DNA from: Thermohalobaculum sp038524325 | GTDB taxonomy: Bacteria; Pseudomonadota; Alphaproteobacteria; Rhodobacterales; Rhodobacteraceae | Length of the DNA stretch: 32,629 nucleotides | Direction of reading: 5' to 3' | Assembly (NCBI GenBank): GCA_038524325.1 | Contig: JBCBIS010000018.1 | Coordinates: 1-32,629 of the forward strand | Part shown: positions 6,725 to 14,647 of the stretch, piece after piece | How positions within the stretch are numbered: the first letter of the stretch is position 1 | Layout of the letters: each line of letters starts with the position of its first letter | Program-made: the position numbers and the translations under genes | The notes under the pieces: model-generated | Databases searched by the model: none | Told to the model about the DNA's origin: nothing | What the model saw: only the letters and a program-made list of their open reading frames with translations

Positions 6725-9061
6725 ATGCCATCCATTTCGTGGTCTTTGCGTTTGCGACCTCTGGTCGGTCTCTTGGCAGTTTTGGTGCTTTGCTCGGTGC
6801 CATTGTCCAATCCTGCTGGCGCGCAGACCCTGCTCGACCAACCTACCTCCACCGACGAGACCCCGGAGCTGCCAAGCCCCTTGACCGGCGAGACGGTCCG
6901 CGATCTCGTCTCAACGCTTTCCGATCAACAGGTCCGTGCGCTGCTGCTCGAGCGGCTCGACGCGGTGGCAGAGGAGGAAAGCGAAAAAGCGGCCAACGAC
7001 CCTTCGGTGCTGTCGCTTCTCGAGACCTCGGCGCTCGAGACCGTAGACAGCGTCACAACCGCCGTGCTGCGCGTGCCCGAGATGCCGGCGGGGGTGTGGT
7101 CTGGCCTCACGCGCTTTTTCGAGCCGCGGGGGTGGCCGGGGATCGGCGCGATCCTCAGTGTCTTTGCATTGGCGATCTTGGCCGGTCTGGCGGCAGAACT
7201 GGCCGTCAACCACCTCGCCCGTAAGCGGCGCGATCGGATCCGCAACGAAGTGCCCGATGGCTTGGCCGCCACCCTCAGCCTGCTGCTGCGCCGGGCCGTT
7301 CTGGATGTGATCGGCCTGATCGCTTTTTATCTGGTGGCGAAGGAGGTGATCCTGGCGCTGCTCTCCTCCGAGCCGCCCGTTGCGGCCTCGGGCGCAAGGA
7401 CATTTCCGGACACGGTGATCGTGATCGCCTTCCTCTGGTGGGTGGTGATGCTGCCACGGATGATGCGCACCCTGACCCGCTTTCTGATGGCGCCGCATGT
7501 GCCGGCGCTTCGGCTGGTGCATACCGATGACTGGTCCGCCCGCTTCATCCACCGCCAGCTGACCATCGTCTTTGCGCTTTGGGGGCTGATGAGCTTTGCC
7601 ATCCCCTTCCTCGCCAGCCACGGCGCGCCGGTGGGGCAGTTGCGGGTCGGCTTCTGGCTGAACCTCGCCGCCTTCGCGACGCTGATCTACACGATCTGGA
7701 CGGCCCGGCCTGGCCTGGTCATGATGATGATGGGCAAGGAGGGCGATGTCTCGCCGTTCGAGCGCCGTGTCGCACTGGCCTATCCGGGCCTCAGCATCGT
7801 TCTGGTGGCAGCCACCTGGATGCTGATCGAGGCCTTGGCCGCACAGCGGATGTGGGGGGCCACCAGCAGCGCGATCCTGACGATGGTCGTCCTGATTTTC
7901 ACGCCGACTTTCGACACTGCCGTACGGGGTCTGGTGAAACATCTCGTCCGGCCGATGGAGGGCGAGGGCGCGGTTGCCGAGGCCGCCTATCTCTCGACAA
8001 AGCGCAGCTATGTCCGCATCGGCCGCGTTCTGATCTCGGTCGGGATCATCCTGTTCTTCGCCTGGCTCTGGGGGCTCAACCTGATCAACCTGGCAGCCGC
8101 GGGGGTGGGCGCCCAGATCGCGGGGCGGGCGGTCGAGGTTTCGATGGTCCTGCTGGCCGGGTTCCTGACCTGGGAACTCGTCTCGCTCTGGATCAATCGC
8201 AAGCTTGCGGCGGAGAACACCGCAGACCTCTCCACGAATGCCGAGGAGCCCGGCGGCGGTGAGGGGGGCGGCGCTGGCCGCTCCCGACTCGCGACCGTTC
8301 TGCCGCTGGTCCTAGGCAGTCTGAAGGCCGTTATCGCCATCGTCTTCGGGCTGATCGCGCTCGGGCATATCGGGATCAACATCACACCGCTGTTGGCCGG
8401 GGCCGGTGTGGTCGGCCTCGCCATCGGGTTCGGGGCGCAAAAGCTGGTCTCCGATGTCGTCTCGGGCATTTTCTTCCTGATCGACGACGCTTTCCGCGTG
8501 GGCGAATATGTCGAGGTCGAAGGCACTCGCGGGACGGTCGAGAAGATCTCCATCCGCTCGATGCAGCTGCGCCACCATCTGGGCCCGGTGCACACCATTC
8601 CCTTCGGCGAGATCCCCAAACTCTCGAACTATTCGCGGGACTGGGTGATCATGAAGCTCAAATTCACCGTCCCGTTCGAAACCGATCCCAACAAGGTCAA
8701 AAAGATCTTCAAACAGGTCGGCCGCGAAATGATGGAGGTGCCGGAATACGCCGAGGACCTGCTGGAGCCGTTCAAATCCCAGGGCGTCTATGACATCGAC
8801 GATGTCGGCATGGTGATCCGCGGCAAGTTCATGGCAAAGCCGGGCCGGCAATGGGTGCTGCGCAAGGAGATTTATAACCGGGTCAAGAAAGCGCTGGAAG
8901 AAAATGGCATCCCCTTCGCACGGCGCGAGGTTCGGGTGGCGATCCCGGGGCTCGAGTCCCCCGACGCGCTGACCGATGCGCAAAAGACCGCCGTGGCCGA
9001 AGCTGCCGCCCAGGCCGACCAGGACGGGGCCAAGCGCGCGCAGGTGCCCGCCGCCGAGTGA
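6725..9061 (+). CDS. Large MscS-family mechanosensitive ion channel
   Basis: An inner-membrane channel of 778 aa that opens under membrane tension and releases solutes during hypo-osmotic shock. It begins with a signal peptide (about 1-35, ending near AGAQ). A periplasmic region to about 130 and roughly ten further hydrophobic segments follow (137-545). The conserved MscS core is at about 545-650: the pore helix ITPLLAGAGVVGLAIGFGAQ, then KLVSDVVSGIFFLIDDAF, VGEYVEVEGTRGTVEKISI and HTIPFGEI. The cytosolic alpha/beta domain with NRVKKALEENGIPFARREV ends near 740, and an Ala-rich tail follows. The length and extra TM helices put it with the YbdG/YnaI/MscK-like large members rather than minimal MscS. 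A ribosome site gaggaga precedes the ATG. The gene stands alone. Confidence 0.92.
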   Translation: MPSISWSLRLRPLVGLLAVLVLCSVPLSNPAGAQTLLDQPTSTDETPELPSPLTGETVRDLVSTLSDQQVRALLLERLDAVAEEESEKAANDPSVLSLLETSALETVDSVTTAVLRVPEMPAGVWSGLTRFFEPRGWPGIGAILSVFALAILAGLAAELAVNHLARKRRDRIRNEVPDGLAATLSLLLRRAVLDVIGLIAFYLVAKEVILALLSSEPPVAASGARTFPDTVIVIAFLWWVVMLPRMMRTLTRFLMAPHVPALRLVHTDDWSARFIHRQLTIVFALWGLMSFAIPFLASHGAPVGQLRVGFWLNLAAFATLIYTIWTARPGLVMMMMGKEGDVSPFERRVALAYPGLSIVLVAATWMLIEALAAQRMWGATSSAILTMVVLIFTPTFDTAVRGLVKHLVRPMEGEGAVAEAAYLSTKRSYVRIGRVLISVGIILFFAWLWGLNLINLAAAGVGAQIAGRAVEVSMVLLAGFLTWELVSLWINRKLAAENTADLSTNAEEPGGGEGGGAGRSRLATVLPLVLGSLKAVIAIVFGLIALGHIGINITPLLAGAGVVGLAIGFGAQKLVSDVVSGIFFLIDDAFRVGEYVEVEGTRGTVEKISIRSMQLRHHLGPVHTIPFGEIPKLSNYSRDWVIMKLKFTVPFETDPNKVKKIFKQVGREMMEVPEYAEDLLEPFKSQGVYDIDDVGMVIRGKFMAKPGRQWVLRKEIYNRVKKALEENGIPFARREVRVAIPGLESPDALTDAQKTAVAEAAAQADQDGAKRAQVPAAE

Positions 9062-9068
9062 CCCGCAG

Positions 9069-9089
9069 CGGTTCGATGTGCTTGAACCG
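9069..9089. terminator. Weak stem-loop just after the MscS gene
   Basis: The arms cggttc and gaaccg pair over 6 bp with a 9-nt loop, starting 7 nt after the stop codon. No T-run follows. It lies in the short gap between two convergent genes, so it may help 3'-end formation, but this is only a suggestion. Confidence 0.25.
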
Positions 9090-9125
9090 TCCTGGCCGTT
9101 GCGGTGTTCACAGGCGTCAGGCCGC

Positions 9126-9890
9126 TTACAGTCTCGACAACAACTCAGCCTTTTTGGTGGAGAATTCATCCTCCGACAGCGCCCCGGCATCGCGCAGCTT
9201 GGCCAGCCGTTCGATCGTGCCGAGGATGTCATCGGTCGTGCAGGGACGCTCCGCTGCCGGCGCGTCGATCGGAGCGGGTGCTTGTTCGACAAAGACCGGC
9301 TGCGCGACCGGCGCCGGATCTGGCGTACCGGACATCTCCGCCAGGGGGAAGGATGACAGCGCGAATTGCCCGAACTGGCTGGAGACGGAGACGCCCATGA
9401 AAGGATCGCCCGGGCCGGATTGCTGCTGACTGAACCCGCCGATCTGGTGCTCGCCAGTGTCGAGCAACACCAGGGGGCGGCCATCGCCATGGTCGAAGGC
9501 GAGCCTCCGCGCCTGGGGGAAATAGGCATACCGCGCCTGGTTCTGCCCGCCCGTGGCCGAGGGCATGCCAAGCTCTGCCGGCCAGGCGTTTTGGCTGGCC
9601 GGCATCTGCACCGGCTCGAAGAACAGGGTCGAGGCCATGGCGTTCGACAATTCTCCGCACAGATTGGCAACCGTGTTCTGCAGACCATGATTGAACATAT
9701 CGCCGACCATGGTCATGCCGCCGGCCATCCACTGACCTCCTCCGCCGAGTTCCGGGATATTGAACTGCGCCATGGTGCCGCCGCCATTGGCCACGGCCCG
9801 CGCCATATGCTCGACTGCCGCGTCCGACAGGCCATAGCGGCGCGCGATATCGCTGATCGTGGCGCGCCCTGCTGCAGTGAGGTTCGACAT
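9126..9890 (-). CDS. SHOCT-domain protein of unknown function
   Basis: A 254-aa protein without signal peptide or membrane helix. The C-terminal about 30 residues, IERLAKLRDAGALSEDEF then STKKAELLSRL, are a typical SHOCT (short C-terminal) domain, usually an oligomerisation module. The N-terminus (GRATISDIARRYGLSDAAVEHMARA) resembles a small helical DNA-binding-like or adaptor segment. It is followed by a Gly/Met-rich stretch (GGGGQWMAGGMTMVGDMF), and the middle (about 110-150) looks like a beta-rich sensor-like domain with the segment LAFDHGDGRPLVLLDTGEHQIGGF (given here only as its start LAFDHGDG). A clear aagga ribosome site precedes the ATG. It is the next gene downstream of the helicase on the same strand, 140 bp away. 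The function is not predictable. Confidence 0.75.
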   Translation of the reverse strand: MSNLTAAGRATISDIARRYGLSDAAVEHMARAVANGGGTMAQFNIPELGGGGQWMAGGMTMVGDMFNHGLQNTVANLCGELSNAMASTLFFEPVQMPASQNAWPAELGMPSATGGQNQARYAYFPQARRLAFDHGDGRPLVLLDTGEHQIGGFSQQQSGPGDPFMGVSVSSQFGQFALSSFPLAEMSGTPDPAPVAQPVFVEQAPAPIDAPAAERPCTTDDILGTIERLAKLRDAGALSEDEFSTKKAELLSRL

Positions 9891-10030
9891 GAGAGCGTCC
9901 TTCCGAGGTCTGGACAGCGTCTGGTGCTGGCCGCCCTAGTCGCGGAACGCAACTGCCCTGTCAATCCTGCCGCGGGCAAGCCGGCTATGCAGCGCGAGCA
10001 TGGGCGCGCGCAGCAACCGGGGGGCCTCGC

Positions 10031-11290
10031 TCACGCCGCGCGCTGGCGGCGAGGACGTCGGCGCCGCGCCCCCGATGGCTTGGCCGTCGCCGGCGGTTTG
10101 CCAGAGCCTGGCCTCGCCTGTGGCCCGCGCCGCCGCCTGGCCGGGCCCCGCTCCTGCTCGGCGGGCGCATTGCCGCTGGCGACCGGGATCTCGATCTTCA
10201 TCAGCTTCTCGATTTGCCGGAACAGACCCGCTTCCTCGGGCGCGCAAAACGCAATCGCCTCGCCTTCGCGTCCAGCCCGCGCCGTGCGGCCGATCCGGTG
10301 GACATAGTTCTCCGGCACCTCGGGAAGGTCATAGTTCACCACGCAGGCCACGCCGGGGAGGTCGATTCCCCGGGCCGCGACATCGGTGGCGACCAGGACC
10401 TTCACGGTACCGGCGCGCACTTCCTTGATCGCCCGGTCGCGCTGACCCTGGCTTTTGTTGCCATGGATCGAGGCCGCCTTGAACCCATCCGCCACCAGGC
10501 CCTTCATCAGTTTCTCGGCCCCGTGCTTGGTGCGGCTGAAGACCAGTGTCAGGCCGTCCGGATCGCGCAAGAGCACCTCGCGCAGCTTGGCCGGTTTGGC
10601 GCCTTTCTCGAGAAAATGGATCGATTGCGCGATCTTGTCCGCCGCCTGCCCCGGCGGTGCCACCTGGATGCGGTGCGGATTGGTCAGATAGGCTCTGCTC
10701 AACTCCTCCATCTGCTTGGGCATGGTGGCCGAGAACAGCATGGTCTGGCGCGGCGTCCCCAAAGCAGGCGCGATTTTGCGCAATGCGTGAATAAAACCGA
10801 GATCGAGCATCTGATCCGCCTCGTCCAGCACCAGATGGCGCACCTGGCCCAGATCGACCGCTTTGCGCTCCATCAGGTCGATCAGGCGCCCAGGCGTGGC
10901 GACCAGGATATCCGTTCCCCGCGCCAGCACGCCGATCTGCCGGCCGATGGATTGGCCGCCGACCACAGTGGTGACGCGAAGTTTGGTTTTTTTGGTCAGG
11001 TCGCGGAGGCTGTCCGCGATCTGATTGGTCAATTCGCGGGTCGGGGCCAGGACCAGAGCCTTGACTGTCTTCGGCGCCGGTTTGCCCGGCTGCGCCAGCA
11101 GATGGTCGATCAGCGGCAGCCCGAAGGCGAGCGTCTTGCCGGTCCCCGTCTGCGCGAGGCCGAGCACGTCATGGCCCTCCAGCGCCAGCGGGATCGCCCG
11201 GCTTTGGATCGGTGTCGGCTCGGTCAGCCCGTTGGCTGAAAGGGCCGCGTTGAGCGCTTGGTCGAGGCCAAGCATCGAAAAATCTGACAA
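10031..11290 (-). CDS. rhlE: DEAD-box ATP-dependent RNA helicase, RhlE-like
   Basis: Unwinds structured RNA with ATP and is commonly involved in ribosome assembly, mRNA decay or cold adaptation. All helicase motifs are present: Q-motif LTEPTPIQ, motif I AQTGTGKT (about 46-53), APTREL, TPGRLID, DEAD, SAT, ATDVAARGID and HRIGRTARAGR. The C-terminus is a strongly basic Arg/Pro tail (ARRRRGPQARPGSGK to the end), as in RhlE proteins, which binds RNA non-specifically. The frame is open to 11398, but the upstream part is not helicase-like. The TTG at 11290 (LSDFSMLGLDQ) has gaagga 6 nt upstream and fits the family start, giving 419 aa. The symbol rhlE is by similarity of layout; orthology is not proven. 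Confidence 0.9.
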   Translation of the reverse strand: MSDFSMLGLDQALNAALSANGLTEPTPIQSRAIPLALEGHDVLGLAQTGTGKTLAFGLPLIDHLLAQPGKPAPKTVKALVLAPTRELTNQIADSLRDLTKKTKLRVTTVVGGQSIGRQIGVLARGTDILVATPGRLIDLMERKAVDLGQVRHLVLDEADQMLDLGFIHALRKIAPALGTPRQTMLFSATMPKQMEELSRAYLTNPHRIQVAPPGQAADKIAQSIHFLEKGAKPAKLREVLLRDPDGLTLVFSRTKHGAEKLMKGLVADGFKAASIHGNKSQGQRDRAIKEVRAGTVKVLVATDVAARGIDLPGVACVVNYDLPEVPENYVHRIGRTARAGREGEAIAFCAPEEAGLFRQIEKLMKIEIPVASGNAPAEQERGPARRRRGPQARPGSGKPPATAKPSGARRRRPRRQRAA

Positions 11291-11572
11291 ATTCTGTCCT
11301 TCAGTAAGATCCCGCAATGGCCCGTGCCAAAGCGGGTGACCCCCCGCGTCATGCGAGGGGGCGCGCAGTGAAGCGCGACTGGAGTTCTGCGCGGCCATCG
11401 GATTACTGGGCGAGCCCCATACAATCTGGCCGTCAGCTCAGAACCCTGCGTGATGGGGAACTGTGTCGGAAGCTGCTCGCCATCGAGTGGCGCGTTTCAG
11501 TCACGCAGCAGCATCGTGGCGTTGACATGATCCCACGGGCCGGGATTGTCAAGGCACCCGTTCAAAGGCAGG
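11291..11572. other. Intergenic leader region of the helicase gene
   Basis: A gap with no supported gene on either strand. It should contain the promoter and 5' leader of the RNA helicase (minus strand), ending in the gaagga ribosome site at about 11297-11302. I see no convincing -35/-10 pair, riboswitch or tRNA in it. Confidence 0.4.
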
Positions 11573-11611
11573 AAAAAAGATGCATGCCGGATGGACGCGC
11601 CACCCGGCATG
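11573..11611 (-). terminator. Rho-independent terminator of the LLM-SDR-reductase operon
   Basis: Read on the minus strand, the arms catgccgg (11604-11611) and ccggcatg (11583-11590) form an 8-bp perfect stem. The hairpin is followed by catctttttt, a run of six T (complement of the A-run 11573-11578). It lies 24 nt after the stop codon of the reductase gene, exactly where the operon transcript should end. Confidence 0.75.
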
Positions 11612-11634
11612 GTTTTGGCTCGCACGTGGGGTGG

Positions 11635-12624
11635 TCAGACCTCGACCACCACCTTCCCGATGGACTGTCCGCTCGCCAGCCTCGCATGGGCCGCGCCGAT
11701 CTCGGCCAGGCCGAAGCGTGGCTCGTCCAGGATGGGCCGCAGCGCGCCTGCATCGGCGATCTCGGCCAGTTTGGTGAGGATCGCGCCATGCTCCTCGCGT
11801 TTGTGGTCATGCAGCATCGGGATCAGCATGAAGACCACATGCAGCGACAGACCCTTGAAATGCGCCTGCGTCAGATCGAGCTCCAACAGCGAGACCGTCG
11901 TCACCACATGCGCGTTCAATGCCGCCGCCTCGAAGGAGGTGGTCATGTTGGCGCCGCCCACGGAGTCGTAGACCACATCGAAACCCGCCCCTCCGGTATG
12001 ACGGGCGACATAATCCGCAACCGCCTCTGCCCGGTAGTCAATCGGCGTGGCGCCCAGCGTGCCGATCGCATCGAGCTTTGCCGCTCCGCTGCCAGTTGCG
12101 AACACATCGGCCCCCATATGGCGCGCCAGTTGAGCCGCGATATGGCCAACACCGCCCGCCCCGCCATGGACCAGAACCTTTTGACCCGGCGTGACCCCGG
12201 CCCGCACAAGGCCCTCGAAGGCCGTGATCCCGACCAGGGGCAGCGCCGCCGCCTCGCGCATCGAGAGGCTTTTCGGTTTATGCGCGATCAGCCGCATATC
12301 CGCCGCGATCCGCTCCGCGAGCGTACCTGGCAGATCCGCCAGGCCGCCGGCGCAGCCATAGACCTCGTCGCCCGGGGCAAAGCCGGTCACGCCCTCGCCG
12401 ATGGCTTCGACCGTTCCGGCGAAGTCCATGCCCAGCAGGGCGGGCAGATCGGGAGAGAGCGGCAGGTCCTTGCCCATCTGCCGGATCATCGTGTCGACGG
12501 TGTTCACACTGCTTGCGGCGATGCGGACCAGAACTTGGCCGGGTGCGGGCACAGGGTCTGGCAGGTCGGTCATCTGGAAGGGCGCATCGGCGCCATAGGC
12601 TGTCAGGGTCATCGCTTTCATCAT
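11635..12624 (-). CDS. Zinc-independent medium-chain reductase (quinone oxidoreductase-like)
   Basis: A 329-aa NAD(P)H-dependent oxidoreductase of the medium-chain dehydrogenase/reductase superfamily. The N-terminal GroES-like domain has PAPGQVLVRIAASSVNTVDTM and GMDFAGTVEAIGEGV. The nucleotide-binding fold has VLVHGGAGGVGHIAAQLA (about 150-167), and the C-terminus ends SGQSIGKVVVEV, as in quinone oxidoreductase or crotonyl-type reductases. The cysteine/histidine ligands of zinc alcohol dehydrogenases are not seen. It is the last gene of the LLM-SDR-reductase operon: it starts 6 nt after the SDR stop, with aggag inside the gap. The reaction probably involves an enone, quinone or aldehyde, but the substrate is unknown. 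Confidence 0.85.
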   Translation of the reverse strand: MMKAMTLTAYGADAPFQMTDLPDPVPAPGQVLVRIAASSVNTVDTMIRQMGKDLPLSPDLPALLGMDFAGTVEAIGEGVTGFAPGDEVYGCAGGLADLPGTLAERIAADMRLIAHKPKSLSMREAAALPLVGITAFEGLVRAGVTPGQKVLVHGGAGGVGHIAAQLARHMGADVFATGSGAAKLDAIGTLGATPIDYRAEAVADYVARHTGGAGFDVVYDSVGGANMTTSFEAAALNAHVVTTVSLLELDLTQAHFKGLSLHVVFMLIPMLHDHKREEHGAILTKLAEIADAGALRPILDEPRFGLAEIGAAHARLASGQSIGKVVVEV

Positions 12625-12630
12625 AGTCTC

Positions 12631-13434
12631 CTAGTTTGACGTCTGGTTGAGGGTCGCGAGCGCATCCTCGATGCCCTGCATCACGTCCCGCACATGGTTT
12701 GGATCCTTGGCAGCTGCGTGTGGCGCCGCGAAATGACCGGAATCATTGTCGAAATACTGACCTGAGGCCCCGGCGAAACGGTCGCCCAACGCGGCGTCGC
12801 AGAGGATCCCGGCACCGATGCCGAGATCGTTGCCCGCGATGCCGAACCCCTCCTTGACCATTTTCGAGGCCAAGAGAGACCCCGGGTTGACCGCGATCAC
12901 CGCCGGGCCCTGGCCCAGTGTCTTCGCCATTTCCTGGGTCCAGATCGTGATCGCCAGTTTGCTCTGAGAATAGGCCGCCATGTCGCCAAGAGAGGCCGCC
13001 CCAGCCATGGCCGCCGGATCGACCGGCGCCTGCGCGGCGGAGGAGACGTTGATGATCCGCCCGTCCCGAGGGATGATCGGCAGCAGGCCCCGGGTCAGCG
13101 CGACGGGGGCGAAGGTGTTCACCATGAAGCGGATGTCGAACCCCTCCGCCGTCTCAGCGCGCGGGGCCTTCAGAACACCGGCATTGTTGATGAGGATGTC
13201 GAGGCGGCCATGCGCCTTCGAGACAGCCGCGACCAGCCCGGCCACTTCGGACATTGCGGAGAGATCCGCAACGAAGCCCTCCGCCCCCGCGCCGACCCCG
13301 GCCAGCGCCGTATCGAGTTTCTGCCGGTTGCGGCCGTGGAGGAGGACCTTATGCCCCGCCTCCGCCAGCCTTTTCGCGGTCAGCAAACCGATCCCGTCGG
13401 TCGACCCGGTTATCAGGATTGTCTTTGTCATCAT
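12631..13434 (-). CDS. Short-chain dehydrogenase/reductase (SDR family)
   Basis: An NAD(P)-dependent oxidoreductase of 267 aa. It has the dinucleotide-binding motif TGSTDGIG (10-17 region), NNAG, the catalytic Ser in INVSSAAQ, and YSQSK with Tyr at about 155 and Lys four residues later. The segment LLHGRNRQKLD after beta-strand 2 has Arg residues, which suggests NADP(H) preference (inference). The frame is open to 13467, but the ATG at 13434 (or 13431) overlaps the TGA of the LLM gene in an ATGATGA arrangement, which decides the start and indicates translational coupling. It is the middle gene of a three-enzyme operon. The substrate is unknown. Confidence 0.88.
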   Translation of the reverse strand: MMTKTILITGSTDGIGLLTAKRLAEAGHKVLLHGRNRQKLDTALAGVGAGAEGFVADLSAMSEVAGLVAAVSKAHGRLDILINNAGVLKAPRAETAEGFDIRFMVNTFAPVALTRGLLPIIPRDGRIINVSSAAQAPVDPAAMAGAASLGDMAAYSQSKLAITIWTQEMAKTLGQGPAVIAVNPGSLLASKMVKEGFGIAGNDLGIGAGILCDAALGDRFAGASGQYFDNDSGHFAAPHAAAKDPNHVRDVMQGIEDALATLNQTSN

Positions 13435-14408
13435 GGTCCTCGGTTGGAGAAATCGGGCAGCAGGCACTCGGCCAGCCGGTCGAGCGTTGGTTCAAGCTCC
13501 GCGCGGTTGAAGCGGATGTTCAGGGCGACATGGTTGACGCCGACTGTCTGGAGGTCGTGAAGATAAGCGCGCAGGAACCCGATGCCGGACTGAAAGCCCA
13601 GATGGATCGGGCGGGGCGGTGCGTCGTCATCGGGCAGCAGATCGATATAGAGCGACTGCATCACCGGCTTGTCCGCCGCGCCTGACCCGGCGATGCGGTC
13701 GCGATAATCGGCAATCACCCGCGCCTGCTCCGGCACCGTTCGGGGATAGGTGATCCAGCCATCGCCATGGCGCGCGACCCAGTCGGGCGCTTGCCGGCTG
13801 CCTCCGGTGATCAACAGGGGCAGGCGCCCCCCGGCCGGTTTCGGCAACAGATCGATCTGCCCGTCCAGCGCGCCATGGGAATTGCCGAAGCGCGGGCGGT
13901 CCTCGGCCATCGCCCGGATATAGGCGACGCTGTCGCGGAAACGATCCCCGCGCGTGGGGAAATCCATTGCCAGCTCCGGGTACTCCTCGGGCCGGTCGCC
14001 CGAGGCCACGCCCAACAGCACCCGTCCGTCCGAGAGAACATCCGCCGACGCCGCCGCTTTGGCCACATGCGCCGGGTGGCGGAGCGGCAGGATGACACTG
14101 GCAACGCCGAGAGCGATCCGCTGGGTCTGACCCGCGAGCAGCCCGAGATAGACGAACGGGTCATAGATCTGCCCCACATCGCCGAAGGAGGGCACGTCGA
14201 ACGGCACGTCGCGCAGCCAGACCGCCGCGAACCCCAGATCCTCGGCATACCGGACCCGCGCAATGTGATCGGTCATCCCCGGCACCGCCCCGACCGCATA
14301 GCTGTCCAAGGGCAGCACCAGACCCAGGCTGAGCCGGCCCGGCTGGAAGACCGCGTTATAGGCCCTGTTGATCGGGTCGAATTGGGTCGGGCCGGTCCGC
14401 TCCAGCAT
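13431..14408 (-). CDS. LLM-class flavin-dependent oxidoreductase (luciferase-like)
   Basis: A bacterial-luciferase-fold (TIM-barrel) oxidoreductase that uses reduced flavin or F420-like cofactor to oxidise a small substrate. Motifs are LSLGLVLPLDSY at the first strand, DHIARVRYAEDLGFAAVWLRDVPF, PFVYLGLLAGQTQRIALGVASVILPLRHP, and VLLGVASGDRPEEYP, which is the flavin phosphate-binding type segment. Start: the frame is open to 14453, with candidate ATGs at 14453, 14420 and 14408. The last has ggag 6 nt upstream and gives 325 aa. The ATG at 14420 overlaps the stop of a leader-like small ORF. It heads an operon with an SDR and a medium-chain reductase, opposite a LysR regulator. Confidence 0.85.
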   Translation of the reverse strand: MLERTGPTQFDPINRAYNAVFQPGRLSLGLVLPLDSYAVGAVPGMTDHIARVRYAEDLGFAAVWLRDVPFDVPSFGDVGQIYDPFVYLGLLAGQTQRIALGVASVILPLRHPAHVAKAAASADVLSDGRVLLGVASGDRPEEYPELAMDFPTRGDRFRDSVAYIRAMAEDRPRFGNSHGALDGQIDLLPKPAGGRLPLLITGGSRQAPDWVARHGDGWITYPRTVPEQARVIADYRDRIAGSGAADKPVMQSLYIDLLPDDDAPPRPIHLGFQSGIGFLRAYLHDLQTVGVNHVALNIRFNRAELEPTLDRLAECLLPDFSNRGP

Positions 14409-14419
14409 GGCGCTCTCCA

Positions 14420-14548
14420 TCAAAAGGGTTTGGCCGCAGTTCTGGACCAGCATGTGCGGGACGCACCCCCACGACGTCTGCCTCCGCCGGTCCGGGCCAC
14501 CAGTCCGCTGAGGGCGGTCGAGGAGGCAGCGAAGCGATAATCTGTCAT
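14420..14548 (-). CDS. Possible 42-aa leader peptide upstream of the LLM gene
   Basis: ATG at 14548 with ggagag 6 nt upstream (gggagagaccag-ATG), followed by 42 codons ending in TGA at 14420-14422. The peptide starts MTDYRFAASSTALSGLVART and continues with a Gly/Arg-rich GGGRRRGGASRTCWSRT segment. Its stop overlaps the 14420 ATG of the LLM frame (TGATG) and lies 11 nt before the preferred LLM start at 14408. The good ribosome site and stop/start geometry support translation. The composition is unlike an enzyme, so a regulatory leader peptide is the simplest reading. No family is recognised. Confidence 0.4.
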   Translation of the reverse strand: MTDYRFAASSTALSGLVARTGGGRRRGGASRTCWSRTAAKPF

Positions 14549-14596
14549 CTGGTCTCTCCCGTCCGGTCTGACCCTGAGATAAAGGTTTTCCCAGGC

Positions 14597-14610
14597 ATAG
14601 AAATCGCTAT
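14597..14610. promoter_or_regulatory. Candidate LysR-type operator (ATAG-N6-CTAT)
   Basis: A perfect inverted repeat, ATAG-aaatcg-CTAT, lies in the divergent promoter region between the leader ORF/LLM operon (starts 14548) and the lysR gene (starts 14648). LysR-type regulators typically bind such interrupted palindromes in the shared promoter region. The site is about 38 bp upstream of the regulator ATG. There is no experimental support. Confidence 0.4.
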
Positions 14611-14647
14611 TATTCAGCTTCAGAATTCGGATTTGAAAGATAATTGT

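Noticed and set aside
11583..11611. Plus-strand terminator at the same hairpin
   Set aside because: Only four T follow on the plus strand and no plus-strand gene ends nearby. The minus-strand reading with six T fits the operon end.
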